The notes under the pieces are model-generated. The model saw only the letters and a program-made list of their open reading frames with translations. It was not told where the DNA came from and did not search any database. Made by a program: the position numbers and the translations under genes. From Candidatus Heimdallarchaeota archaeon (lineage in GTDB: Archaea > Asgardarchaeota > Heimdallarchaeia > Heimdallarchaeales > Kariarchaeaceae): DNA of 15,466 nucleotides. Numbering within the stretch: position 1 is the first letter of the stretch; the number at the start of each line of letters is the position of its first letter. Shown piece by piece: positions 7,445 through 14,999 of the stretch. The stretch spans positions 1 through 15,466 of the forward strand of contig JAOUKW010000056.1 in assembly GCA_029882335.1 (NCBI GenBank). Reading direction: 5' to 3'.

Positions 7445-8416
7445 ATGGTACACATACCGTTTAATGAAGATATTTTAATTTGGGTTGCAGAACATCGATT
7501 TTACTTGCTAACCTTCATTATGTCATTTTTTACTCATATAGGTAGTATTGAAGGTTATATCCTATTGATCTGTGGTATTCACTGGTTGTATAATAAAAAC
7601 GTTGGTGTGAGAGCAGGTGTTGCACTTTTGATTTCTGCGATATTAAATCATACACTCAAGATTATTATTAAAAATCCAAGGCCATTTATAGAATCTGGAG
7701 AAACTGATAAGTACTGGGCCAAACCATTTCTAGAAGCAGATGAATCTGAACTGGGTTATTCAACACCTTCAGGACATGCAATGGGATCTTCTACTTTTTT
7801 TAGTTATATTTATTTAAAGAATAAATCAAGAAAATCACTCATAATATCATTCATTTTTATTTTTATGATCGGAATTTCAAGACCATATTTAGGTGTGCAC
7901 TACCTTGAGGATGTATTATTGGGTTGGATGATTGGCATACTAGTTACTTTACTTGTCTTTAAGGTAGAACCTGTAATTCCAACTATTTGGAATAAACAAA
8001 GTGAATCAGTAAAATATATAATACTTCTAGTACCTGCACTACTAACAACAATTATTTCAGGTGTAGTAACAAATTATTCTGAGGATGGAACTGCATATGT
8101 TACACTTAGTGGAATATTAAGCGGTGCATTATTTGGATATGTCTATGAATTAAAAGCAAATGACTTCGATGAGGATTACGATGAGGTTTATATTGGAATA
8201 CTGCGATATATTTTAGGAATAGTACTAGTATTTAGTTTTCAAATTGGTTTAGATGAAATATTTGCAATTATTTCTGATGATTATTCTTTATTAGGATATA
8301 TCTTACGGTTGATTCGATATTTTTTAATTGGTTTTTCAATAACATACCTTGCCCCATTTCTCTTTGTGAAGCTAAATTTAGCAAAAACACGGATAGAAGG
8401 CAATAAATCAGAATAG
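7445..8416 (+). CDS. PAP2-family membrane phosphatase
   Basis: An integral membrane phosphatase of the PAP2 (phosphatidic acid phosphatase type 2) superfamily. All three active-site motifs are present in order: Lys72-x6-Arg79-Pro80, Pro-Ser-Gly-His (108-111), and Ser145-Arg146-x5-His152-x3-Asp156. His152 is the expected phosphorylated nucleophile and His111 the acid. Substrates in the family are lipid phosphates such as phosphatidic acid or polyprenyl diphosphates; in an archaeon an isoprenoid phosphate is likely but not shown. Membrane helices surround the motifs (about 20-45, 55-72, 130-145, 155-172). The protein then runs about 150 residues beyond the core with about four more helices (190-208, 219-234, 250-268, 282-308) and an acidic loop (DFDEDYDE, 240-247), which makes it longer than minimal PAP2 enzymes. 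A TAAATAG stretch (7418-7424) about 24 bases before the ATG fits a leaderless start. Confidence 0.95.
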   Translation: MVHIPFNEDILIWVAEHRFYLLTFIMSFFTHIGSIEGYILLICGIHWLYNKNVGVRAGVALLISAILNHTLKIIIKNPRPFIESGETDKYWAKPFLEADESELGYSTPSGHAMGSSTFFSYIYLKNKSRKSLIISFIFIFMIGISRPYLGVHYLEDVLLGWMIGILVTLLVFKVEPVIPTIWNKQSESVKYIILLVPALLTTIISGVVTNYSEDGTAYVTLSGILSGALFGYVYELKANDFDEDYDEVYIGILRYILGIVLVFSFQIGLDEIFAIISDDYSLLGYILRLIRYFLIGFSITYLAPFLFVKLNLAKTRIEGNKSE

Positions 8417-8426
8417 ATTATCAGTG

Positions 8427-9320
8427 TTAGTCATCTTCAAGGATGTCTATTGCCTTCTTATTTTTTAATTTACTTAGGGTTGGTTGTTCTGAATGACCTC
8501 GAGTAATGAGATACATTTGCTCTTTTTTTGCCCACACATATCCTTTTTCTCCTTTTGAGAAGTTGTCATGGGGAAATGCGCCTATAGCTAATTCAGTACT
8601 GATATATCCATCTCTTCTTTTAATATGAACCATGCCTGCTTTATCCTTTGTAACTGAATGTTGAACAGTAGCAATATCACCTCTAGAAACATGTTTAATT
8701 GGTACAATTACTGTTTTAGCATAATTTGCGATGATGTAGGCAAACAATTTAGAGATAAAATAACCACTCATAATTGCTAGAAACAGGTTCCAATCTTGCA
8801 AATTATCAATTAATGACCATCCAACTTGACCAAATATTAATGTAAATACTGCAATATTTCCCATCATATAGTTTGATTTCTCTACATGGGCATCATGTAC
8901 AATACCAGCATCAATTTGATCTGGTAGATGATCGAAATGACCTTGCAAGACGGAATGTTCTGTAGAGGTTTCAAGGAGGGAATCACTATTAAGATCGCCA
9001 TCAAAGTCATGACCATCCATATCAAAGTCGGTGTCGGCATCAAAGTCATGACCATCCATATCAAAGTCGGTATCTGCATCAAAGTCATGACCATCCATAT
9101 CAAAGTTGGTATCGGCATCAAAGTCATGACCATCCATATCAAAGTCGGTATCGGCATCAAAGTCATGACCATCCATATTGTGTGAGTCTACATCAGAATC
9201 TTCATCTCCAAGTCCACCTATGATGGTAAATACTAGAAATATCAATCCAAAAAAGAATGAAGTGATGAAGATAATCAACCATACTTCTAGTGGTAATAAG
9301 TTCACAATTAATTTTGTCAT
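8427..9320 (-). CDS. NfeD/YuaF/YqiJ-like flotillin partner with Asp-rich repeat insert
   Basis: A 297-residue membrane protein downstream of flotillin in the same operon (23-base gap). Three hydrophobic segments lie at about 13-34, 151-169 and 175-198. A C-terminal beta-rich domain (about 204-275; GDIATVQ, GMVHIKRRDGYIS, GEKGYVWAKK) has the pattern of the OB-like fold of NfeD-type proteins. NfeD homologues (YuaF in Bacillus, YqiJ in E. coli) sit next to flotillins and help place them in the membrane. Unusual is the loop between the first two helices (38-117). It is built of 13-residue units, DMDGHDFDADTDF, about 4.7 copies with changes at only a few positions. If the OB domain is cytosolic, as the basic residues after helix 3 suggest, the acidic loop faces the same side. 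The loop looks able to bind cations; this is inference. AAGGAGGA before the ATG confirms the start. Confidence 0.85.
   Translation of the reverse strand: MTKLIVNLLPLEVWLIIFITSFFFGLIFLVFTIIGGLGDEDSDVDSHNMDGHDFDADTDFDMDGHDFDADTNFDMDGHDFDADTDFDMDGHDFDADTDFDMDGHDFDGDLNSDSLLETSTEHSVLQGHFDHLPDQIDAGIVHDAHVEKSNYMMGNIAVFTLIFGQVGWSLIDNLQDWNLFLAIMSGYFISKLFAYIIANYAKTVIVPIKHVSRGDIATVQHSVTKDKAGMVHIKRRDGYISTELAIGAFPHDNFSKGEKGYVWAKKEQMYLITRGHSEQPTLSKLKNKKAIDILEDD
9001..9177 (-). repeat. 39-bp tandem repeat array inside the NfeD-like gene
   Basis: Four full 39-bp units begin at 9001, 9040, 9079 and 9118, followed by a partial unit from 9157. The units differ at only three positions, so the array is recent or kept uniform. 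The period is a multiple of three, so copy-number changes keep the reading frame and only change the length of the Asp-rich loop (DMDGHDFDADTDF). Each unit also has an internal near-duplicate of TCAAAGTC. The array opens false reading frames on both strands. Confidence 0.95.
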
Positions 9321-9326
9321 ATAATT

Positions 9327-9334
9327 TCCTCCTT
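9327..9334 (-). promoter_or_regulatory. Shine-Dalgarno site of the NfeD-like gene
   Basis: AAGGAGGA on the minus strand, six bases before the ATG at 9320, in the short gap after the flotillin stop. It supports co-transcription with flotillin and fixes the start. Confidence 0.8.
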
Positions 9335-9343
9335 GAATTTACT

Positions 9344-10948
9344 TTAAACAATGAGCTGTCTTAGTTCAGAGAGTTGAATGTCTGGTTTTCCATCTCCATC
9401 AAGATCCAACGCATCAACTATTCCATCACCATCATTGTCAATGAAGGTCACTTGTTCTGGAAAGGGGAAATCTATTGTTCCATTTCCATTCAAATCTACA
9501 CCATTTACATTTCCATCACCATTTAAATCAACAAATGATATTCCTGGTGGTAGTTTGGGGAGCTCTAATTTTAATTTTTCAGGATTCCCATTCTTAGGTG
9601 ATTGTCCGCGAATTGATCTCATTAAACCTTCGAGATCCAATCCAAATGATTTAGCAAGTGCCATTACTTGTAGTAAATTCTTAGGAATAATTCCTAAAGG
9701 CGAATTTTCACCATCTGAAGAATTATTACCACCCATATTTAACCAGTTAATGTCACCTACTTTCATTGAACTTGCAATATTTGGTAATTGATTTACAAGT
9801 TCTTGCAATATCATAGCTTCATTCACCATACCTTGTGCTTTTACTTTTTCTCTCAGACCTTCTGCTTCAGCAAGTAAGATTGCCTTTTTACCCTCTGCTT
9901 CTGCCAAAAGTGATTGTTTCTTTGCTTCGGCTAGCTTGATCTCAGCTTGGGCATCCATATCTGCTGCAAGTAATTTTGCTTGTGCCTCAATTTTGATTGC
10001 CTCCGCTGTAGCTTCTGCCATTAGTTTTTTCTGCTGTGCCTCTACTTGGATATTTTCGAGTATGTGTTTTCTCTTTTTAGCTTCTGCCTGTAATTCAATC
10101 TCCATTAACTTTGTTTCAGCTTCTACCTGAAGTTTTTCCTTTTCAAGAGTGGCAATTTTTACTTCTCGGGTTTTCTGGAGTTCTTGTACAGTTCTAAGTC
10201 TTTGTTCTTCTTGATGATTCATTTTCTCTGTTTCTTGAACAACAACTTTATCTCTTTCTAGTTCTGAGATTTGTACTTCTTGTGATGAAAGAGCTCTTGC
10301 TTTTGCAATTTCTTTTTCTGTTTCTATCTTCTTGTTCTCTGCATTTAGCCTGGCTTCTTGTTTGTATTTTTGTTGAAGGTCCTCAAAAAGGTCTACATCT
10401 AATACATCTACATGTCTAATTTCTGCAGTATTTATTTTAATACCCATTGGACCTACCACTGTAACTAATTCAGCAACTAATGCCTCTATTATGAGTGATC
10501 TCTCTCTGAGAACTTGATCCAATGATAATCTTGCTACGGTTGTTCTAACTATACTTTCCACCAATCTTGATATTGTCTCATTAATGTGTGTCATTACACC
10601 TGATCCTTTATTACCAGATAAACTCTGATAGGCAATCTCTGGGTTCTCAATTCTCCATAAAACAAATCCAATAACTCTAACATCTTGGTTTTCTGCAGTG
10701 ATAACCTCACCAGCGTTAACTTCTAATTGTTGTACTGTAGTAGTTAAAACAATTAATTGGTCGATTAATGGAAGGACAAAGTATCCTCCACCATATCCAC
10801 TGTTCTTCAGCACACCATTTCTAAATCGAAGCACAAAATCCTGATTTGTGAATTTTCTGTATCGACTTTTTATAATAGCTATGGTTGCAGTCATAATAAT
10901 GAATGCACTAAGTGCAATCGTTAATCCGGTTTGAAATTCCTTTACCAT
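9344..10948 (-). CDS. Flotillin / SPFH-domain protein with calcium-loop-like C-terminus
   Basis: A 534-residue membrane-anchored SPFH (band 7) protein of the flotillin group, which forms large assemblies organising membrane microdomains. Order: one N-terminal membrane helix (about 8-26) followed by the basic stretch KSRYRK, so the bulk is predicted cytosolic; the SPFH domain (about 33-195); then a long coiled coil (about 195-375) rich in Ala, Glu, Gln and Lys with the EAEG repeats (349-365) typical of flotillins; then a hydrophobic/Gly-Asn segment (376-450). The last 65 residues are unusual: four DxDxDG-type loops starting at Asp474, Asp485, Asp504 and Asp515, as in EF-hand, dockerin or thrombospondin-3 repeats. 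Such loops normally bind calcium, often outside cells, so a cytosolic flotillin tail is an odd place. The start is supported by AAGGTGA eight bases upstream. It is the first gene of an operon with the NfeD-like gene. Confidence 0.93.
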   Translation of the reverse strand: MVKEFQTGLTIALSAFIIMTATIAIIKSRYRKFTNQDFVLRFRNGVLKNSGYGGGYFVLPLIDQLIVLTTTVQQLEVNAGEVITAENQDVRVIGFVLWRIENPEIAYQSLSGNKGSGVMTHINETISRLVESIVRTTVARLSLDQVLRERSLIIEALVAELVTVVGPMGIKINTAEIRHVDVLDVDLFEDLQQKYKQEARLNAENKKIETEKEIAKARALSSQEVQISELERDKVVVQETEKMNHQEEQRLRTVQELQKTREVKIATLEKEKLQVEAETKLMEIELQAEAKKRKHILENIQVEAQQKKLMAEATAEAIKIEAQAKLLAADMDAQAEIKLAEAKKQSLLAEAEGKKAILLAEAEGLREKVKAQGMVNEAMILQELVNQLPNIASSMKVGDINWLNMGGNNSSDGENSPLGIIPKNLLQVMALAKSFGLDLEGLMRSIRGQSPKNGNPEKLKLELPKLPPGISFVDLNGDGNVNGVDLNGNGTIDFPFPEQVTFIDNDGDGIVDALDLDGDGKPDIQLSELRQLIV

Positions 10949-11080
10949 ATTTCATTTCACCTTGTGTTTAATTAGCTATATAGTTAATATAATATGATAT
11001 TTTGTTTTATATCATCATATGCTTATACTATTTACTATGTTTCTGTATAAATATTCTCGTGGCAAATAATAAATACATTC

Positions 11081-11107
11081 TATATATTATATATATTATA
11101 TATATAA
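11081..11107. repeat. TA-rich 9-bp tandem repeat
   Basis: Three head-to-tail copies of TATATATTA (the third ending TAA) in the divergent intergenic region. The sequence is nearly self-complementary and easily melted. It may be simple slippage in an AT-rich genome or an open region near promoters; the sequence alone does not decide. Confidence 0.7.
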
Positions 11108-11295
11108 AATGTATAATTTGATATAAGCTCTGTAATCAACTGAAATACTATAATTACTAATCAAAGCATTAATTTCTTTGCAGAAGTATAAATGTCAATG
11201 TAATTTGATTGTAATCAAAAAATCACTTAATGTGTAAATATGTTGATGTTTTTATGTATTTGTGTGAAAAAATCAATAAATCAGTACTAGGGAGT

Positions 11296-11303
11296 TATAT
11301 ATA
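11296..11303 (+). promoter_or_regulatory. TATA box for the unknown membrane protein gene
   Basis: TATATATA centred 24-25 bases before the ATG at 11324, the same spacing seen for other leaderless genes here. It lies too close to the earlier ATG at 11309 (about 10 bases) for that codon to be in the transcript. Confidence 0.5.
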
Positions 11304-11323
11304 ATAAAATGAAATTTACCATA

Positions 11324-12088
11324 ATGGGAATATCAACTCGTATACAAATGTTGAATCCTTCCTTAAGGCCTTCTAATGCCAAAACTAGGTCATCTCAGAA
11401 ACAAAAAACACTACCAAAGAAACAAACCAAAAATAAAATGAGTGAGACCTTTCAAAATAAAAGTATATATTTCTACCGCATTTTATTACACGTATTTGCA
11501 TTCACAATGGCCGTGACAAGTTTAGTTGCATATGACCCTGTAACTCTGACAGGCTTTATATTAATCCCACTAATACTCTGGATTACCCATAAATCCATCG
11601 TTAATGGTGTAGAGATATTTATTCAGATATCTTTCTTTACCATACGTTTTTTCCATTTAACTACTGCATCTCTACTCGATGGATTCACTGAACGACCCTA
11701 TCAAACTTCAAAAGGAAAAAAAATAATTCCTGAATTGAATAAATCGCTATCAGCTAAAAAGACTAATTCAAAAACAAATAAAGGAAAAATATACATCACA
11801 GAGAAAAAATACAATGAGGTTAAAAATAGAAAAAATGTCTCACTATTAAGGGGTATTATCTGTCTAATTGTATTAGTTAGTTCGATTCTTTTTATAATTT
11901 GGCTGGTTTTATTGGTTCTGAATACTAATCTTGAAGGATATGTGAATGATCCTGGTATTCCACCATTGATACGGAATTATTTCTTCTTTATTGTAAATTT
12001 CAAGGTTTTTTTTATATTTCCTATATTCGGGCTGATACAAGAAATATTTGGGAGTATTCGTATAGGTGGGATTAAACTTATCAAATAA
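11324..12088 (+). CDS. Unrecognised membrane protein with basic linkers
   Basis: A membrane protein of 254 residues, or 259 if the upstream ATG at 11309 is used. I prefer 11324 because the TATATATA box is 24-25 bases before it; a GGGAG at 11290-11294 is 14 bases from the first ATG, too far for a good ribosome site. The first 50 residues are basic and rich in Ser, Lys and Gln, and look disordered. Hydrophobic segments follow at about 51-69, 74-96, 174-199 and 218-238 (numbered from 11324). A second Lys/Asn-rich linker (128-172) separates two helix pairs, so both basic parts probably lie in the cytosol, where they could contact acidic partners or nucleic acid. No family is recognised. It is divergent from the flotillin operon and 208 bases before the sensor kinase, so shared function is unproven. 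Confidence 0.75.
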   Translation: MGISTRIQMLNPSLRPSNAKTRSSQKQKTLPKKQTKNKMSETFQNKSIYFYRILLHVFAFTMAVTSLVAYDPVTLTGFILIPLILWITHKSIVNGVEIFIQISFFTIRFFHLTTASLLDGFTERPYQTSKGKKIIPELNKSLSAKKTNSKTNKGKIYITEKKYNEVKNRKNVSLLRGIICLIVLVSSILFIIWLVLLVLNTNLEGYVNDPGIPPLIRNYFFFIVNFKVFFIFPIFGLIQEIFGSIRIGGIKLIK

Positions 12089-12285
12089 TAAATAAGTACT
12101 ATTAAATTTGAATTACTTTTGTTAATAATCGATTAAAAGTGTGATGAGTTCTTCTTTTATTTGTTTTCATAAGCTTAAAATGAATCCAAAATATTAAATT
12201 ACTATAATTAAAGAAGCAACTTAAAGGTATTTATAATAATGGAATAATTAAAATACCATTTTTACAATATAGTATCTAATTTAAT

Positions 12286-12291
12286 GGTGAG
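12286..12291 (+). promoter_or_regulatory. Shine-Dalgarno site deciding the GTG start of the sensor kinase
   Basis: GGTGAG lies five bases before the GTG at 12297. The nearby ATG at 12284 is in another frame and ends after nine codons, so the GTG is the likely start. A TTTATAAT stretch at 12230-12237 could be the promoter and would leave a leader of roughly 40 bases. Confidence 0.6.
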
Positions 12292-12296
12292 TAAAA

Positions 12297-14240
12297 GTGA
12301 TAAACAAAAATAAGTCCATCTCGGATAGAAATTCATTTGGATTAAATAATTTGGACTTGGATTTATTGTTGCAACATATTCCCACTGCCATCGCAATATT
12401 TGATACCAAGATGAGATATATTGCCTGTAGTGATCGTTATCGAATTGAAAATAATATTGAAAATCAAGACATTGAAGGAAAAAGCCATTATGATATATTT
12501 CCAGATATCCCTAAAAAATGGAGAGAAGTTCATCAAAGATGTTTAGCTGGATCTTCTGAAAGTGCTATTAGAGATGTTGTCGAACGAAAGGGAATAAAAG
12601 AATGGATTACATGGAGTGTTATTCCTTGGTACCATGCAGATAATGAGATTGGTGGTATAATATTATTTACAGAAAGCTCCACCGAATTAGTTACGAAAGA
12701 AAATGAACTACAAGAAAGCAAGGAAATCTTTCAATTTGCTGTTGAAGCAGCTAATCTAGGTATTTGGGATTGGAATATTGAAACAAACGAGGTGTTCTTC
12801 TCTACCCAATGGAAAAAAATGTTAGGATACACCAACGATGAAATATCTAATAACTACAACGAGTGGGAAAGATTGGTTCATCCTGATGATAGGAATAAAA
12901 TTTTGAGTGTGTTGAATGGTTATTTAAAAGGTGAAAGCAATAAATATCAATCAGAACATCGTTTACTTTGTAAAGATGGATCATACAAATGGATATTAAC
13001 CAGTGGAAAGGTAATTTCCAGAAATAGTAAAGGAGATCCAATACGAGTGATGGGTATTCATAGTGATATCAATCAGGAAGCAATGGAAAAACTGAAAAAA
13101 GAACAATCAAATAAAATGGAAGTAATTGGGATGTTAGCGGGAGGTGTTGCACATGATTTTAATAATCATTTAATGGTTATCCAGGGTTACAGCGATTTAA
13201 TTGCAGATCAAATGGTTCATAATACTTCCATTCTGGATAATATTTTTAAAATTAGAGAAACAGTTGATAAAGTGAAAAAATTAGTTACAGAGTTATTAAC
13301 TGTAAGTAGTAATCAGATTATTAATCAACAGGTTTTATCCATAAATGATGTGATATTAAGATCGACAAAAACAATTGACGACCTATTAACTGATCATATA
13401 AAAATGAAATTGCAACTTGAGGGAAAGGGATTCATTAAAATCGATATGGGTCAATTTGAACAAATCCTTGTCAACCTCACTTTAAACTCACTAGAAGCTA
13501 TGTCTGCTGAAGGTGAAATTCTAATCAAGACTAAAAATATTACTATTACCTCGGACAATCAGCAACATTATCAATTTATGAATATTGGTGATTATATTGA
13601 ACTGACTTTCTCTGATACTGGAGTAGGAATGAGTCAAGAAGTACTTGATAAAATATTTGTTCCATTTTATTCAACAAAAGAAGGTCAAAATAGAGGTTTA
13701 GGATTATCTACTGTATTTGGTATTGTCAATCAAAATAAATGGGAATTAGTGGTTGAATCTACAATTGAAAAAGGAAGCACATTTACATTCTTTATCCCAA
13801 TTACAGATGAGCGAATTACAAAAACAACTATAATGAGGAATCCCATATATTCCAATGTGGGAAAGACGACTATATTATTGGTTGAGGATAATACTGATGT
13901 ACGGGAAATAATTTCGTTATCATTAAGAAGAAAAGGCTATGAAGTGCTTGAGGCGACCAATGGGGAACAAGCATTAAAATTATTTGAAAAAAATCGATCT
14001 TCTATTCATGTTACTTTAACAGATGTAATGATGCCAGTTATGGATGGAGAGGAATTGGCTTTAAAATTACTCGAATTAAATTTTAATAATATCATATTTA
14101 TGTCTGGATTTGACAAACAAATATTTTCCAAACAAAGGTTGAGAGATGAGAATTTGATCTTTTTATCCAAGCCATTATCCATTAAAGATTTACATAATAC
14201 AATTCAGGAACTAATCAGTTTAAAGTCCTTATCTAATTAG
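12297..14240 (+). CDS. Soluble hybrid histidine kinase (PAS-PAS-kinase-receiver)
   Basis: A 647-residue cytosolic signalling protein; no membrane helix is visible. Domains: PAS 1 (about 21-128), PAS 2 of the PAS_3 type (about 143-260; GIWDWN, GYTNDEIS, WERLVHPDDR, GIHSDI), a histidine-phosphotransfer helix with the box GMLAGGVAHDFNN and phosphoacceptor His286, an ATPase domain with N-box (QILVNLTLNSLEAM, Asn397), G1 box DTGVGM (440-445), F-box IFVPFYSTK (453-461) and G2 GLGL (467-470), and a C-terminal receiver (524-642) with acidic Glu530-Asp531, phosphoacceptor Asp576 in TDVMMP, Ser603 and Lys625. All catalytic residues are present. The HDFNN box places it with bacterial-type hybrid kinases, so gene transfer into archaea is likely. 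PAS 1 shows no readable ligand motif, so the signal is unknown. No response regulator with an output domain lies nearby. The GTG start is set by GGTGAG upstream. Confidence 0.95.
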   Translation: MINKNKSISDRNSFGLNNLDLDLLLQHIPTAIAIFDTKMRYIACSDRYRIENNIENQDIEGKSHYDIFPDIPKKWREVHQRCLAGSSESAIRDVVERKGIKEWITWSVIPWYHADNEIGGIILFTESSTELVTKENELQESKEIFQFAVEAANLGIWDWNIETNEVFFSTQWKKMLGYTNDEISNNYNEWERLVHPDDRNKILSVLNGYLKGESNKYQSEHRLLCKDGSYKWILTSGKVISRNSKGDPIRVMGIHSDINQEAMEKLKKEQSNKMEVIGMLAGGVAHDFNNHLMVIQGYSDLIADQMVHNTSILDNIFKIRETVDKVKKLVTELLTVSSNQIINQQVLSINDVILRSTKTIDDLLTDHIKMKLQLEGKGFIKIDMGQFEQILVNLTLNSLEAMSAEGEILIKTKNITITSDNQQHYQFMNIGDYIELTFSDTGVGMSQEVLDKIFVPFYSTKEGQNRGLGLSTVFGIVNQNKWELVVESTIEKGSTFTFFIPITDERITKTTIMRNPIYSNVGKTTILLVEDNTDVREIISLSLRRKGYEVLEATNGEQALKLFEKNRSSIHVTLTDVMMPVMDGEELALKLLELNFNNIIFMSGFDKQIFSKQRLRDENLIFLSKPLSIKDLHNTIQELISLKSLSN

Positions 14241-14332
14241 AATTTATATGGATACTTCGAAATCTTACAATAAATCTTGTTTACATTTCCTCTGAAAATA
14301 ATGATTTCTAAGTGAATAATGGGTTTTGTACT

Positions 14333-14863
14333 TCAACTTTTTAGCAAGTGACTAAATTGCTTACGAAATTTTATTACCTTTGGTTCAACCACAAATTTAC
14401 AATATGGTTGATTCGGATTATTTACGAAGTAATTTTGATGATACTTCTCTGCTTCATAAAATCGATCCAAGGGCGTAACTTCAGTGACGATTGGATTTTT
14501 CCAGATCTTTTGTTCTGTAAATTCATTTATTATTTTTTCTACAATCTGTTTTTGTTCTTCATTTTCATAAAGAATTATAGATCTGTATTGAGGTCCTACA
14601 TCATTTCCTTGTCGATTTAGAGTTGTAGGGTCATGAATTGATAAAAAGATGTTTATTATTGTTTCAAATTTAATTTCATCAGCATTGAATGAAATTTTTA
14701 CAATTTCTGCGTGCCCTGATTTTCCAGAGCAAACTTCCTCATATGTTGGATTTTCTTTCATTCCTCCAGCATAACCAGAGATTACTGATGTAACTCCAAT
14801 TAATTCCACATAAACTGCTTCTACACACCAAAAACATCCTCCTCCTAAATATGCGGTACTCAT
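14333..14863 (-). CDS. msrA: Peptide-methionine (S)-S-oxide reductase
   Basis: A cytoplasmic repair enzyme that reduces the S form of methionine sulfoxide in proteins, regenerated by thioredoxin-like partners. All 176 residues match the MsrA family. The catalytic Cys10 lies in GGGCFWC (7-13), followed by the family segments GYAGG (30-34), NPTYEEVCSGKSGHAE (38-53), LSIHDPTTLNRQGNDVGPQYRS (74-95), FYEAEKYHQNY (135-145) and a C-terminal Pro-Tyr-Cys (Cys155). Candidate resolving cysteines are Cys13, Cys45 and Cys155; which one acts is not clear. There is no fused MsrB domain. A TATATAA box centred about 29 bases before the ATG implies a very short leader of roughly five bases. It converges with the sensor kinase and is divergent from the thioesterase. 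Confidence 0.98.
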   Translation of the reverse strand: MSTAYLGGGCFWCVEAVYVELIGVTSVISGYAGGMKENPTYEEVCSGKSGHAEIVKISFNADEIKFETIINIFLSIHDPTTLNRQGNDVGPQYRSIILYENEEQKQIVEKIINEFTEQKIWKNPIVTEVTPLDRFYEAEKYHQNYFVNNPNQPYCKFVVEPKVIKFRKQFSHLLKS

Positions 14864-14888
14864 CTTTTTAATATAATATATTGCAATG

Positions 14889-14895
14889 TTATATA
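14889..14895 (-). promoter_or_regulatory. TATA box for msrA
   Basis: TATATAA on the minus strand (within AGGTATATAAC), centred about 29 bases before the ATG at 14863. It predicts transcription starting a few bases before the start codon. Confidence 0.55.
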
Positions 14896-14999
14896 CCTAA
14901 CGAAAAGGGAGCTCACAAGTTGAAATAAAATAATTTATATTGATTTGTTAATAGAAATAATATCGATATTTTAATTACAGGTAAATGATAGGTTGAATT

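Larger units (their letters stand above)
10949..11308. promoter_or_regulatory. Divergent promoter region between flotillin and the unknown membrane protein gene
   Basis: A 360-base gene-free stretch between two divergent genes. On the flotillin side there is AAGGTGA (10957-10963) as ribosome site, and ATATAAAAC-like and ACTATATAG sequences (near 10999-11012 and 10975-10986) as candidate TATA boxes. On the other side a TATATATA box lies at 11296-11303. The middle holds a TA-rich 9-base repeat and no open frame of note. I see no clear operator palindrome. Confidence 0.5.

Noticed and set aside
9001..9177. Regular 39-bp repeats that could be mistaken for a CRISPR array
   Set aside because: Units abut directly with no variable spacers, the period is in frame, and they encode a repeated Asp-rich segment within an intact gene.
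8882..9185. Additional open frames on both strands across the repeat array
   Set aside because: They exist because a 39-bp repeat without stops in one frame copies that openness. Their translations are monotonous (Met-Val-Met-Thr or Ile-Lys-Val-Met repeats), and the NfeD-like frame has the ribosome site, operon position and recognisable domains.
9378..10130. Plus-strand frames opposite flotillin
   Set aside because: Their Ser/Pro-rich and Ala/Ser-rich composition is the mirror of Asp/Gly loops and an Ala/Glu coiled coil on the real coding strand.
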